From: Saxibacter everestensis
GTDB lineage: Bacteria; Actinomycetota; Actinomycetes; Actinomycetales; Brevibacteriaceae
Direction of reading: 5' to 3'
DNA: 64,000 nucleotides
NCBI RefSeq assembly: GCF_025787225.1
Contig: NZ_CP090958.1
Location: 682,001-746,000 of the forward strand
Part shown: piece after piece, positions 24,896 to 34,812 of the stretch
How positions within the stretch are numbered: the stretch's first letter is position 1
How the letters are laid out: every line of letters starts with the position of its first letter
Notes under the pieces: model-generated
The model's database searches: none
The model's input: the letters and a program-made list of their open reading frames with translations, nothing else
What the model was told of the DNA's origin: nothing
Position numbers and translations under genes: made by a program

Positions 24896-26002
24896 GTGAA
24901 TTTCTTGTCCAGCCGTAAGTTCATGATCGGCGCCCAGACCCTGGTGATTGGCGCCCTCGTCGCCGGTTCGCTTGCCTTCATCGTGTTCAACAAGCCTGTA
25001 TCGGTGTCGGTCGATGGCTCATCCGAGCAGGTGCGCACATTCGGCCGGTCCGTCTCGGATGTGCTCGAGGCAGAGGGTGTGGCCGTCGGCGCGCACGACT
25101 CGGTCTCACCGTCCCTGCAGACGAAGATCGACCGGAACAGCGAGATCGTGGTCCGGCACGGCCGCCAGGTTTCCCTGGCCGTCGACGGCAGACAGCAGAA
25201 GATCTGGACCACCGCGCTGACGGTGGACGAGGCGCTTGCGGATGCCGGCATCGATGCCGAGGGAGCGGAGCTGTCCGCGTCGCGATCCTCAGCCATCGGC
25301 CGGCAGGGCACGTCGGTGCAGGTCACCACCGCCAAGGAAGCCCGGGTTCTCGTTGACGGCAAGTCAGTCCCGGTCAGCACCACCGCCGCCACCGTCGGCG
25401 AGGCCCTGGACGACGCCAAGGTGAAGCTCGACGACGATGACGTGACGTCCGTTCCGGCGTCGGCCCCGGTGGTACCGGGTCTCACTGTTTCGGTGCTCCG
25501 GGTGACAACGGAGGAGGTCACCGAGAAGGAGACAGTCAAGCACGAGACAGAGACCAAGAAGGACAAGGAAAAAGACGAAGGCGAAAAGGCCGTGACCCAG
25601 AAGGGTAAGGACGGCGAGAAGACGGTGACCTACAAGACCCGATCCGTCGACGGTGAAACGGTTGAAAAGACGAAGGTCGGCGAAGAGGTCACCACGAAGC
25701 CGCAGAAAGAGATCGTGACCGTCGGTACCAAGAAGGAAGAGTTCCCGTCCAAAACCGGCACCAAGGCTGACTCGCTGAACTGGAAGGCGCTGGCCAAGTG
25801 CGAGTCCACCAACAACCCGAAGGCGGTCAACTCCAACGGTCACTACGGCCTGTATCAGTTCTCGCTGTCCACCTGGCAGAAGGTCGGCGGCTCCGGTAAC
25901 CCGATCGATGCCAGTGAAGCCGAACAGACGTACCGCGCAAAGCTGCTGTACGACAAAGCCGGTGCCGGACAGTGGAGCTGCGGGCATTACCTGTTCACCT
26001 AA
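24896..26002 (+). CDS. Resuscitation-promoting factor-like protein (DUF348-G5-transglycosylase)
   Basis: 368 residues, secreted or membrane-anchored peptidoglycan hydrolase. An N-terminal basic stretch and helix (FMIGAQTLVIGALVAGSLAF) form a signal or anchor. Three DUF348 repeats follow (about 35-190; TFGRSVSDVLEAEGV, TTALTVDEALADAGI, TTAATVGEALDDAKV), then a Lys/Glu-rich G5 domain (TEKETVKHETETKK to TVGTKKEEFPS) and a lysozyme-like catalytic domain with LAKCESTNNPKAVNSNGHYG, whose Glu is the expected catalytic acid, followed by LYQFSLSTWQ. GTG 24896 is chosen by alignment with the neighbouring paralogue and GGGAAG eight bases upstream. Compared with canonical Rpf its catalytic domain is divergent. 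Confidence 0.9.
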   Translation: MNFLSSRKFMIGAQTLVIGALVAGSLAFIVFNKPVSVSVDGSSEQVRTFGRSVSDVLEAEGVAVGAHDSVSPSLQTKIDRNSEIVVRHGRQVSLAVDGRQQKIWTTALTVDEALADAGIDAEGAELSASRSSAIGRQGTSVQVTTAKEARVLVDGKSVPVSTTAATVGEALDDAKVKLDDDDVTSVPASAPVVPGLTVSVLRVTTEEVTEKETVKHETETKKDKEKDEGEKAVTQKGKDGEKTVTYKTRSVDGETVEKTKVGEEVTTKPQKEIVTVGTKKEEFPSKTGTKADSLNWKALAKCESTNNPKAVNSNGHYGLYQFSLSTWQKVGGSGNPIDASEAEQTYRAKLLYDKAGAGQWSCGHYLFT

Positions 26003-26018
26003 CGGGATTGCCTAAAAG

Positions 26019-26035
26019 ATCACGAACCGGTTACG
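26019..26035 (+). promoter_or_regulatory. MtrA-like direct repeat in front of second rpf gene
   Basis: ATCACGAACCGGTTACG, differing from 24763-24779 at only two positions and placed 54 bp before the second rpf start. The match suggests both genes answer to the same regulator. Confidence 0.6.
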
Positions 26036-26088
26036 ATTGGTTGTCCGCTGAGTAACTCCCTCAACGTCGATGATCGGGAAACCCAACT

Positions 26089-27270
26089 GTGAAGTTTTTC
26101 TCCAACCGTAAATTTATGATTGGCGCGCAAGCCATCGTGATCGGCACCCTGGTAGCCGGTACCGCTGCTTTCGTCACTTTCAACAAGTCGGTATCCGTAT
26201 CGATCGACGGCAAAACCGAGGATGTTCGCACCTTTGGCCGGACCGTCTCGGACGTGCTCGCGGCGCAGAACGTCAAGGTCGGCTCGCGCGACGAGGTTGC
26301 GCCGGCGCCGGACAGCAAGATTTCCAACGACACCGATATCGTCGTGAACCACTCCCGGCAGATCACCCTCAACGTGGATGGCCGGGAAAGCAAGGTCTGG
26401 ACCACCGCCCGAACCGTGGACGAGGCGCTGGATGACGCCGGCGTCCGCGCCGAGAACGCAGAGCTCTCCGCTTCGCGTTCCAAGGCGATCGGCCGCGATG
26501 GCATCGACCTCTCCGTGAACACCGAGAAGCAGGTGCAGATTCTGGTCGACGGCAAGGCCGTCCCGGTCAAGTCAACGTCGGCCACCGTCGGCGACGCTCT
26601 CAATGACGCGGGCATAAAGGTGGGCAAGGACGACATCGTGTCGCTGCCTGCCGTCTCTCCGATTGTTGCCGGCGCGCCGATCAAGGTGCTGCGGGTGAAG
26701 AACGGCGAGGTCAAGGAGACCAAAAAGGTCGCACACGAAACCGAGACCAAGAAGGACAGCTCCGAGTACGAGGACTACAAGAAGGTCACTCGGAAAGGCG
26801 AAGACGGCACCAAGGAGATCGTCTACAAGAAGCGCGAAGTAGACGGCGAAGAGGTCGCCAAGTCCAAGGTCGAGGAAAAGGTCACCAAGAAGCCCGTGAA
26901 GGAAGTAGTCACGGTCGGTACCAAGAAGCGAAGCACCGAAAGCGACAGCCCCGAAAGCGACAGCAAGAAGAGCAAGAGCGACGACGGCGGAAGCGATAGC
27001 AGCCCGGATACCCCGAAGTCGAGCGAACCCTCGGGCAGTGTCTGGGACCGGTTGGCCAAGTGCGAGTCCGGCGGTGACTGGCACATCAACACCGGCAACG
27101 GCTACTACGGCGGCCTGCAGTTCAATGCTGGCACCTGGAAGGCCTACGGCGGCAAGGGAATGCCGCATGAGAACTCGCGCGAGCAGCAGATCGCCATCGC
27201 CAAGAAGGTCCAGAAAGCACAGGGCTGGGGTGCCTGGCCGGCTTGCACGGCAAAACTCGGCATCCGGTAG
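26089..27270 (+). CDS. rpfB: Resuscitation-promoting factor RpfB (canonical)
   Basis: 393 residues. Same layout as the preceding gene: MKFFSNRKFMIGAQAIVIGT anchor, three DUF348 units (TFGRTVSDVLAAQNV, TTARTVDEALDDAGV, STSATVGDALNDAGI), G5 domain, a Ser/Asp/Lys-rich linker (about 280-310), and a classical Rpf domain with WDRLAKCESGGDWHINTGNG, YYGGLQFNAGTWKAYGG and a C-terminal GWGAWPACTAKLGI containing the second disulfide Cys. The enzyme cleaves peptidoglycan glycan strands to wake dormant cells. Start is GTG 26089. A strong terminator follows. The ksgA gene expected after rpfB in related genomes is not present. Confidence 0.95.
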   Translation: MKFFSNRKFMIGAQAIVIGTLVAGTAAFVTFNKSVSVSIDGKTEDVRTFGRTVSDVLAAQNVKVGSRDEVAPAPDSKISNDTDIVVNHSRQITLNVDGRESKVWTTARTVDEALDDAGVRAENAELSASRSKAIGRDGIDLSVNTEKQVQILVDGKAVPVKSTSATVGDALNDAGIKVGKDDIVSLPAVSPIVAGAPIKVLRVKNGEVKETKKVAHETETKKDSSEYEDYKKVTRKGEDGTKEIVYKKREVDGEEVAKSKVEEKVTKKPVKEVVTVGTKKRSTESDSPESDSKKSKSDDGGSDSSPDTPKSSEPSGSVWDRLAKCESGGDWHINTGNGYYGGLQFNAGTWKAYGGKGMPHENSREQQIAIAKKVQKAQGWGAWPACTAKLGIR

Positions 27271-27296
27271 CCGTTCGGCCTGAGCCCCAACCCGCG

Positions 27297-27332
27297 CCGA
27301 GCCGGTCCTCCCGAACGGGAGGACCGGCTCGG
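27297..27332. terminator. Bidirectional hairpin terminator
   Basis: A 17-bp perfect stem (27297-27313 and 27316-27332) with a two-base loop, between the convergent rpfB and SRPBCC genes, only a few bases before the SRPBCC stop. Confidence 0.85.
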
Positions 27333-27336
27333 TTCC

Positions 27337-27789
27337 TTACCCCATCGGCAGCGGCTTGCCGGTTTCGAGATAGGACTTCAGGCTGGAGAACAATAGCGGC
27401 CAGGTGCCTTTGGTCTCCTCATAGCCTGGATGGCCATCACTCCAGTTGTCATTGACGACTGTGAGCCTGGTCAGTTGGTCGGAAACCTGCTCAAAGCTGA
27501 AGTTCATCCGGCTGCTGCGCTCCTCGCCCTCCGTGTTGTAACTCGGGCCCGGTCGCTCGGTCATCGACAGCTTCTGCGGTTCGTTGACTTCAATGAATTC
27601 ACCGGTGACATGCACGGTTCTTTCTCCGTCCTGGCCCGGGCCCACGTAGGCATAGTCGCTGCCGGCCGTCGGCGTGCCCTCCAGAACGCAACTCCACCAG
27701 ACGGCCCGGACATCCTCGTCGTCGATGAAGGCGTCCCACACCCGCTGCTGCGGTGCGGTGATGTAGATGGTGTAGCTGATCGGTTCCAT
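27337..27789 (-). CDS. SRPBCC (AHSA1-type) domain protein
   Basis: 150 residues. START-like fold protein of the Aha1-C-terminal type. It begins SYTIYITAPQQRVWDAFIDD, with VRAVWWSCVLEGTPTAGSDY and the closing FSFEQVSDQLTRLTVVNDNW and GTWPLLFSSLKSYLETG, all typical of this group of hydrophobic-ligand proteins. ATG 27789 is chosen because GGAG lies six bases upstream; the frame extends to 27834. It is divergent from an AraC-family regulator 114 bp away, a common pairing, so that regulator may control it. Ligand unknown. Confidence 0.85.
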   Translation of the reverse strand: MEPISYTIYITAPQQRVWDAFIDDEDVRAVWWSCVLEGTPTAGSDYAYVGPGQDGERTVHVTGEFIEVNEPQKLSMTERPGPSYNTEGEERSSRMNFSFEQVSDQLTRLTVVNDNWSDGHPGYEETKGTWPLLFSSLKSYLETGKPLPMG

Positions 27790-27903
27790 GCCTGCTCCAG
27801 TGCTGAATCGATAGGTTGAAAACAACTGACGCATTCACGCTACTCACTTACGCGTCGGTGCTACTTGCAATAATGCGACAGATGATGACTTACCCGGCTC
27901 ACG

Positions 27904-28749
27904 GTGCCTGAAGTGCCACACAGCAAGGGGGTGCTCTTCCCCGGCCGGCAGCGCCCAGGACTGTCCTTCAAGCGATATTCGCCGGCCGCCGAGCTTGCCG
28001 ACGTGGTGACGCATTATTGGATTCCGCGCTGGGATCTTCGCGGTAAGGAGCCGATCACCCAGGAGATAATCCAGTACCCGACCAGCAATCTGGTCGTCGA
28101 GCCCGAGCAGGCGGCGCTGTACGGCGTAACCCTGAGCCGGGGCACCAGGCGCCTGGCCGGCCAAAGCTGGGCGTTCGGAGCGATGCTGGCACCCGGCGCT
28201 GGATACGGTCTGCTGGGCCGGTCCCTCGTCTCGATCCGGAACGGACAGGCCGAACTGGATGGCAGCTTCGGCGAAGCCGTCCCGACCCGGAGCGCGGCAG
28301 GACTGGTCGCCGAGCTGCGCGCCGTTGGCGGTTCGGATGCCGACCTGATCCGGGTTTTCGAGCGCTGGCTGCTGACAAGAGAATCGCTGTGGGACGCGGA
28401 GACGGTCCGGTGTCGCCGCGAGGTGAACGACCTGGTGAAGGTGGTCGCCGACAACCGCGACGTCGTCCGGGTTGAGGAACTGGCCTTGCGGGCGAACCGC
28501 AGCGTGCGGGGCCTGCAGCGTCTCACGCGGGACTACATCGGCGTCAGTCCGAAGTGGATCATAAGTCGCTACCGGCTGCAGGAAGCCGCCTACGCCCTGG
28601 CCGAAGCCGGCGCGAGTGAAGCCGAGACGACGCTGACCGAGCTTGCCTTCAGGCTTGGATATGCCGACCAGGCGCACTTCAGCAGGGACTTCAAGAGCAC
28701 GATCGGAATCGGTCCCCGGGAGTACCTGCGGCGTAATATTTTGCACTGA
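27904..28749 (+). CDS. AraC family transcriptional regulator
   Basis: 281 residues. The N-terminal part (FKRYSPAAELADVVTHYWIP, then RGKEPITQEIIQYPTSNLVV) is the sensor domain of the DUF6597 type found in many AraC regulators. The C-terminal 100 residues contain two helix-turn-helix motifs: VEELALRANRSVRGLQRLTR and LTELAFRLGYADQAHFSRDF, the latter ending GIGPREYLRR. Start is GTG 27904. It faces the SRPBCC gene and is followed by the HrcA-type groES promoter. Inducer unknown. Confidence 0.92.
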   Translation: MPEVPHSKGVLFPGRQRPGLSFKRYSPAAELADVVTHYWIPRWDLRGKEPITQEIIQYPTSNLVVEPEQAALYGVTLSRGTRRLAGQSWAFGAMLAPGAGYGLLGRSLVSIRNGQAELDGSFGEAVPTRSAAGLVAELRAVGGSDADLIRVFERWLLTRESLWDAETVRCRREVNDLVKVVADNRDVVRVEELALRANRSVRGLQRLTRDYIGVSPKWIISRYRLQEAAYALAEAGASEAETTLTELAFRLGYADQAHFSRDFKSTIGIGPREYLRRNILH

Positions 28750-28751
28750 TT

Positions 28752-28778
28752 TTGGCACTCGGGTTGCGTGAGTGCTAA
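28752..28778. promoter_or_regulatory. CIRCE operator 1 (HrcA site)
   Basis: TTGGCACTC, nine bases, GAGTGCTAA: one mismatch to the CIRCE consensus. It begins three bases after the AraC stop codon and lies 152 bp before the groES start. Confidence 0.93.
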
Positions 28779-28797
28779 CGGCGTCCTAAAGTCTGTA

Positions 28798-28824
28798 TTA
28801 GCACTCTCCTAGTGAGGGTGCTAA
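28798..28824. promoter_or_regulatory. CIRCE operator 2 (HrcA site)
   Basis: TTAGCACTC, nine bases, GGGTGCTAA: again one mismatch to the consensus. Two CIRCE copies spaced 46 bp apart are usual in front of actinobacterial groES. Confidence 0.93.
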
Positions 28825-28930
28825 CCCTGACGTGAGGGACTGACCGGCACCGCGACGACGGCCAGCGCCAATCGACAGGGCTAAGACATTGACCATTGAA
28901 ATCGCTCACTCGAAGGGGGAGGTCCGAAAA

Positions 28931-29224
28931 GTGTCGGTCTCCATCAAGCCTCTTGAGGACCGGATCGTAGTTCGCCAGCTTGACGCTGAGCAGACCACGG
29001 CATCCGGCCTCGTCATCCCAGACACCGCCAAGGAAAAGCCCCAGGAGGGCGAAGTTGTGGCAGTCGGTCCAGGTCGTGTTGCTGACAATGGCAACCGCGT
29101 ACCTGTCGACGTCACCGTTGGCGACAAGGTCATCTACTCCAAGTACGGAGGAACCGAAGTCAAGTACTCCGGCGAGGAATACCTGGTGCTCTCCGCCCGC
29201 GACGTGCTCGCGGTCATCGGTTAA
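28931..29224 (+). CDS. groES: Co-chaperonin GroES
   Basis: 97 residues. The heptameric lid of Gro[22 protein letters not shown], the mobile loop [40 protein letters not shown] and [17 protein letters not shown] 28931 is chosen because GGGGGAGG lies about eight bases upstream and the family starts M-S-V-S-I-K-P-L; an earlier start at 28889 would add 14 residues. Two CIRCE sites upstream show heat-shock repression by HrcA. A hairpin separates it from groEL. Confidence 0.97.
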   Translation: MSVSIKPLEDRIVVRQLDAEQTTASGLVIPDTAKEKPQEGEVVAVGPGRVADNGNRVPVDVTVGDKVIYSKYGGTEVKYSGEEYLVLSARDVLAVIG

Positions 29225-29241
29225 TCACCGAACAAACGTAA

Positions 29242-29281
29242 GCTGCCCCGGCGCTACCGGTCCGCCGGTGCCCGGGGCAGC
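29242..29281 (+). terminator. Hairpin between groES and groEL
   Basis: Stem GCTGCCCCGG / CCGGGGCAGC with an inner ACCGG/CCGGT hairpin, followed by GTGTTTCT. It could attenuate or process the groES-groEL transcript, setting their ratio, rather than stop it fully. Confidence 0.6.
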
Positions 29282-29307
29282 GTGTTTCTAATAACTTAAG
29301 GAGCCAG

Positions 29308-30918
29308 ATGCCAAAGACACTGGAATTCAGTGACTCGGCGCGGCGTAAGCTCGAACAGGGTGTTGACATCCTGGCCGACGCGGTCAAGATCACCCTTGGA
29401 CCGCGCGGGCGCAACGTCGTATTGGATAAAAAATGGGGCGCGCCGACCATTACCAACGACGGCGTCACGATTGCTCGCGAAATCGAGCTGGATGACCCGT
29501 ATGAGAACCTTGGCGCACAGCTGGCCAAGGAAGTCGCCACCAAGACGAATGACGTGGCCGGCGATGGAACGACGACGGCGACCGTGCTCGCGCAGGCACT
29601 CGTGCATGAGGGCCTTCGCAATGTGGCCGCCGGCGCAGCGCCTGGTGCGCTGAAGGCCGGTATCGACGCCGCGGTCGACGCGGTTGAAAAGCGCCTTGTC
29701 GCCAATGCTCGCGAGGTCGACGGAACCGAGGAGATCTCCCAGGTTGCCGCTATCTCCGCGCAGGATGCCGAGATCGGAACGCTGATCGCCAAGGCATTCG
29801 ACAAGGTCGGCAAAGATGGCGTGATCACCATTGACGAATCGCAGGCCTCATCGGTCGAACTTGAGTTCACCGAGGGAATGCAGTTCGACAAGGGTTACCT
29901 TTCGCCATACTTCGTCACGGACCAGGATCGCCAGGAAGCTGTTCTGACCGATCCGTACATTCTGATCAACCAGGGCAAGATTTCGGCCATTGCGGACCTG
30001 CTGCCAGTGCTGGAGAAGATCCAGCAGACCGGTAAGCCGCTTCTGCTTGTTGCCGAGGACGTTGACGGCGAAGCGCTGTCGACGATCGTGGTCAACAAGA
30101 TGCGCGGAATCCTGAACATCGCCGCGGTAAAGGCTCCGGGCTTCGGCGATCGTCGCAAGGCGATCCTGGAAGACCTGGCAGTTCTTACCGGCGGTGAGGT
30201 CATCTCGCCGGACCTCGGCCTGAAGCTGGACCAGATCGGTCTGGATTCGCTGGGCTCGGCACGTCGCGTCACGGTCACCAAGGACAACACCACGGTTATC
30301 GACGGCGCCGGCGAGCAGACGGCAGTTGACGGCCGGGTCGCACAGATTCGCGCCGAAATCGAGCGGACCGATTCCGATTGGGATCGGGAGAAGCTGCAGG
30401 AACGGCTCGCCAAGCTGGCCGGCGGGGTCGGCGTCATCAAGGTTGGTGCCGCGACCGAGGTCGAGCTGAAGGAAAAGAAGCACCGGATCGAAGATGCTGT
30501 TGCGGCGACGCGTGCCGCAATCGAAGAGGGCATCGTCGCCGGAGGTGGCGCCGCGCTGGTCCAGGCCGCGGCCGTGCTGGACGAGAGCGATCTCGGACTG
30601 ACCGGCGACGCTCTGACAGCGGTTGGCATCGTGAAGCGTGCGCTCGTCGAGCCGCTGCGCTGGATCGCCACCAACGCAGGAGTCCAGGGGTACGTTGTCG
30701 TCGACAAGGTTCAGCAGCTTGAACTTGGTCATGGCTTCAACGCGGCCACGGGCGAGTACGTGGACATGATCGGGGCCGGCATCATCGACCCCGTCAAGGT
30801 GACCCGATCGGCTCTGCGTAACGCAGCGTCAATCGCGGCGCTGGTCCTGACAACCGAAACCCTTGTCGTCGAGAAGCACGAAGACGATGAGGACGAGGCA
30901 CACGGCCACAGCCACTAA
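29308..30918 (+). CDS. groEL: Chaperonin GroEL, His-rich-tail (GroEL1) type
   Basis: 536 residues, 60-kDa ATP-driven folding chamber. Signature parts: [37 protein letters not shown] with the catalytic Asp, [36 protein letters not shown], and [13 protein letters not shown]. The C-terminus ends [13 protein letters not shown], acidic and rich in His, instead of the Gly-Met repeats of the main housekeeping chaperonin. In actinobacteria with two chaperonins this tail and the linkage to groES identify GroEL1, and a GGM-tailed GroEL2 is then expected elsewhere. A terminator follows the gene. Confidence 0.97.
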   Translation: MPKTLEFSDSARRKLEQGVDILADAVKITLGPRGRNVVLDKKWGAPTITNDGVTIAREIELDDPYENLGAQLAKEVATKTNDVAGDGTTTATVLAQALVHEGLRNVAAGAAPGALKAGIDAAVDAVEKRLVANAREVDGTEEISQVAAISAQDAEIGTLIAKAFDKVGKDGVITIDESQASSVELEFTEGMQFDKGYLSPYFVTDQDRQEAVLTDPYILINQGKISAIADLLPVLEKIQQTGKPLLLVAEDVDGEALSTIVVNKMRGILNIAAVKAPGFGDRRKAILEDLAVLTGGEVISPDLGLKLDQIGLDSLGSARRVTVTKDNTTVIDGAGEQTAVDGRVAQIRAEIERTDSDWDREKLQERLAKLAGGVGVIKVGAATEVELKEKKHRIEDAVAATRAAIEEGIVAGGGAALVQAAAVLDESDLGLTGDALTAVGIVKRALVEPLRWIATNAGVQGYVVVDKVQQLELGHGFNAATGEYVDMIGAGIIDPVKVTRSALRNAASIAALVLTTETLVVEKHEDDEDEAHGHSH

Positions 30919-30935
30919 GTGGTTGACCGAACGAA

Positions 30936-30973
30936 AAGCGGGCCCGCAGCCAATCCGGCTGCGGGTCCGCTTT
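30936..30973 (+). terminator. Rho-independent terminator after groEL
   Basis: Stem of about 17 bp with one mismatch (AAAGCGG..GCAGCC paired with GGCTGC..CCGCTTT), five-base loop, T run at the end. Located 17 bp after the stop codon. Confidence 0.88.
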
Positions 30974-31001
30974 GTCGTTGGCTGTCGTCTAGGATTATTG
31001 A

Positions 31002-31943
31002 GTGCCTTCAGCTCCGCTGCCGATCCGCCACGGCATCAACCCGACCCGGCTTCGGCTCCCCGACGACGGCGTCTGGCCGACCGTCAGGGAGTATCTGCTG
31101 GACCGGTTTCCGGACCAGCCGGCGGCGATCGAGGGTCTCTTCGACGCCGGCGACATCGTGTACCTCGACGGCAAACCGCTCAGCCGGCATTCGCCCTTCC
31201 GGCGGGATGAATTCGTCTGGTACCACCGCGAGGTGGCCGCCGAGGAACGCGTTCCGTTCGAAGTGGAGACTATCTTCGAAGACGCCGAAATCCTCGTAGT
31301 GGACAAGCCGCATTTCCTGGCCAGCACGCCGAATGGCCGGTTCGTGATCGAGTGCGTCGTTACCCGGTTACGCCGGGAACGGAATGAACCCGATCTGGTC
31401 GCGATCCATCGGCTCGACCGGGTGACCGCGGGCCTGCTGGTGCTTTCCCGAAATCCCGCAACCCGCGGAAGGTACCAGCTGCTGTTCCAGAATCGTCAGA
31501 TTCGCAAAGAGTACGAGGCGCTTGCTGGTTTCGACCCGGAGCTCGAATTTCCGATCACTGTGCGGAACCGGCTGGGCAAGCCGCCGGGAACCCGTCAGAC
31601 ACTCGTGCTCGACGGCGAACCGAACGCGGAAACCCGGATCGAGCTGCTCGAGCGCCTCGGTGATGTCGCCAGGTACCGGTTGCTGCCGCATACCGGGAAG
31701 ACCCATCAGCTAAGGGTGCACCTCAATGCGCTCGGCATTCCGATCGTGGGGGACACGCTCTATCCGAACGAACGTGAGATTGCCCGTGACGACTATTCGT
31801 CGCCGCTGCAGTTGATTGCCCGCCGACTCAGCTTCGAGGACCCGCTGACCGGGGAGCCGCGAACGTTCACCAGCCGGCGCATGCTGCGAGAGCCCGGTGA
31901 CCTCGCGGTCGGGCGCAGCGGCGACGCTGCTTCCCGGAGCTGA
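31002..31943 (+). CDS. RluA-type RNA pseudouridine synthase
   Basis: 313 residues. Converts uridine to pseudouridine in rRNA or tRNA. After an N-terminal region with S4-like features (IEGLFDAGDIVYLDGKPLSR) comes the catalytic domain: EILVVDKPHFLASTPNGRF, then AIHRLDRVTAGLLVLS, where the RLD Asp is the catalytic residue, and VARYRLLPHTGKTHQLRVHL followed by GIPIVGDTLYP. These match the RluA family. Starts at GTG 31002. It stands between the groEL terminator and a hydrolase gene. The exact target site cannot be given. Confidence 0.93.
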   Translation: MPSAPLPIRHGINPTRLRLPDDGVWPTVREYLLDRFPDQPAAIEGLFDAGDIVYLDGKPLSRHSPFRRDEFVWYHREVAAEERVPFEVETIFEDAEILVVDKPHFLASTPNGRFVIECVVTRLRRERNEPDLVAIHRLDRVTAGLLVLSRNPATRGRYQLLFQNRQIRKEYEALAGFDPELEFPITVRNRLGKPPGTRQTLVLDGEPNAETRIELLERLGDVARYRLLPHTGKTHQLRVHLNALGIPIVGDTLYPNEREIARDDYSSPLQLIARRLSFEDPLTGEPRTFTSRRMLREPGDLAVGRSGDAASRS

Positions 31944-31984
31944 GCCCACCATCCGACAGTAGGACCGTGACGAATACCAGGCAT

Positions 31985-32040
31985 GCAGAGTCTTTCGGGC
32001 CGGCAGAGTCTTCCGGGCGGGCAGAGTCTTCCGGGCCGGC
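31985..32040 (+). repeat. Three tandem 17-bp repeats
   Basis: Three near-identical units of about 17 bp with core CAGAGTCTTCCGGGC (first unit has one change), just upstream of the alpha/beta hydrolase gene. If translated in the long frame they give repeated QSLPG-like residues. Confidence 0.75.
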
Positions 32041-32123
32041 GCGGGGTGCTCGGTTGCGCGATGGCGGCAATCGCGGCCGGGATGCTCTCGTCCTGTTCCG
32101 TGTCCTCCAGGAAGGACAGTCCG

Positions 32124-32930
32124 ATGCGCTTTGACTACGGCGAGGATCCTTCGCAGTTCGCCGAGCTCTTCCTGCCGGAAGGCCGCCGCCACGAGGAGCT
32201 GATCGTCATCATCCATGGTGGCTTCTGGCGTTCAGGCTATGGTGCCTCGCTTGGTGTTCCACTCGCCGAAGACCTGCGCCGTCTCGGCTACGTGTGCTGG
32301 AACATCGAGTACCGCAGGGTGGGCAACGGCGGCGGCTGGCCGGCCACATTCGATGACGTTGCCGCAGCAATAGACGAACTCCGCGACGTGCGGGAAGAAC
32401 ATCCGGAACTCGGCCTCCAACTTGACCAGGTGATAACCCTTGGCCATTCCGCAGGAGGGCAGCTTGCGGTCTGGGCGGCGGGACGCGGCAAGCTGGCCGG
32501 TTCGGCGACCGCAGCCGCGGCCGGCTCGTCGGCGGACGACTCGGCGGCGCTTCCGGGTGGTGCGCCGCGGGTGGACGTTGCCGGAGCCATCTCGCAGGCC
32601 GGAGTGCTGGACCTTGCCCGTGCTCAGCGCGAGCGGGTCGGCGGTCGTGCCGTCTCCGATCTGATCGGCGGCTCTCCGGAGGGCCGTCCCGAGCGATACG
32701 CTGTGGCCGATCCCGCCGCCATCGTGCCGCTGGACGTGCCGGTGTACTGCGTGCATGCCCGGGACGACAACGAGGTGCCGTTCGACCAGTCGGCAGGATA
32801 TGTCGACGCCGCGAAGTCGGCGGGCGGCCGGGCGCGCCTTGTCGAGGTGACCGGCGGCCACTACGACGTGATCGATCCGCAGACCGAGGCTTGGCAGGCG
32901 ATCGTCGACCTGCTGGCCGACTGGGGCTGA
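32124..32930 (+). CDS. Alpha/beta hydrolase (BD-FAE/carboxylesterase type)
   Basis: 268 residues from ATG 32124. Catalytic features: oxyanion-hole LIVIIHGGFWRSGYGA, nucleophile elbow ITLGHSAGGQLAVWA, acid in YCVHARDDNEVPFDQS and base in VTGGHYDVIDPQT. These place it with the esterase/lipase group that hydrolyses small esters or amides. ATG 32124 has GGAAGGA seven bases upstream. A longer frame from 31983 would add a stretch with RRGVLGCAMAAIAAGMLSSC, which looks like a lipoprotein signal with an LSSC lipobox, so a membrane-anchored form is possible. The 5' part of that frame, however, is built from short DNA repeats. Confidence 0.8.
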   Translation: MRFDYGEDPSQFAELFLPEGRRHEELIVIIHGGFWRSGYGASLGVPLAEDLRRLGYVCWNIEYRRVGNGGGWPATFDDVAAAIDELRDVREEHPELGLQLDQVITLGHSAGGQLAVWAAGRGKLAGSATAAAAGSSADDSAALPGGAPRVDVAGAISQAGVLDLARAQRERVGGRAVSDLIGGSPEGRPERYAVADPAAIVPLDVPVYCVHARDDNEVPFDQSAGYVDAAKSAGGRARLVEVTGGHYDVIDPQTEAWQAIVDLLADWG

Positions 32931-33049
32931 AGACGCAGAATCAGCAGCCGCAGTGGCGGTCGGACCGACATTTGCAGGGGCTTACCGGCCAGTAACCCTC
33001 GACATCTCACGATGCGAGCGGAATCCAGCGACCGCAACGGGCTAGCACC

Positions 33050-33089
33050 TGCAATTGTCGGCTGGTCATGGCTGCAATTGTCGACTGGT
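33050..33089 (+). repeat. Pair of 17-bp direct repeats upstream of guaB
   Basis: TGCAATTGTCGGCTGGT at 33050-33066 and TGCAATTGTCGACTGGT at 33073-33089, one mismatch, start-to-start 23 bp (about two helical turns), 114 bp before the guaB start. Could be a regulator site; no known regulator is assigned. The 272-bp gap holds nothing else recognisable. Confidence 0.6.
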
Positions 33090-33136
33090 GTGGGCTGCGT
33101 CTCATCCGGAATGAAGTGCCTGCCAACGGGCGTTAG

Positions 33137-34726
<1,590 letters not shown>

Positions 34727-34812
34727 CTTCGGCAGCCCTCCGCGGGCACCTGACCTCGGCGGCTATTGAGTGGTTGGTGGGCTTTTCCGTGTCCGGGTCC
34801 TAGTCTTGAAGC

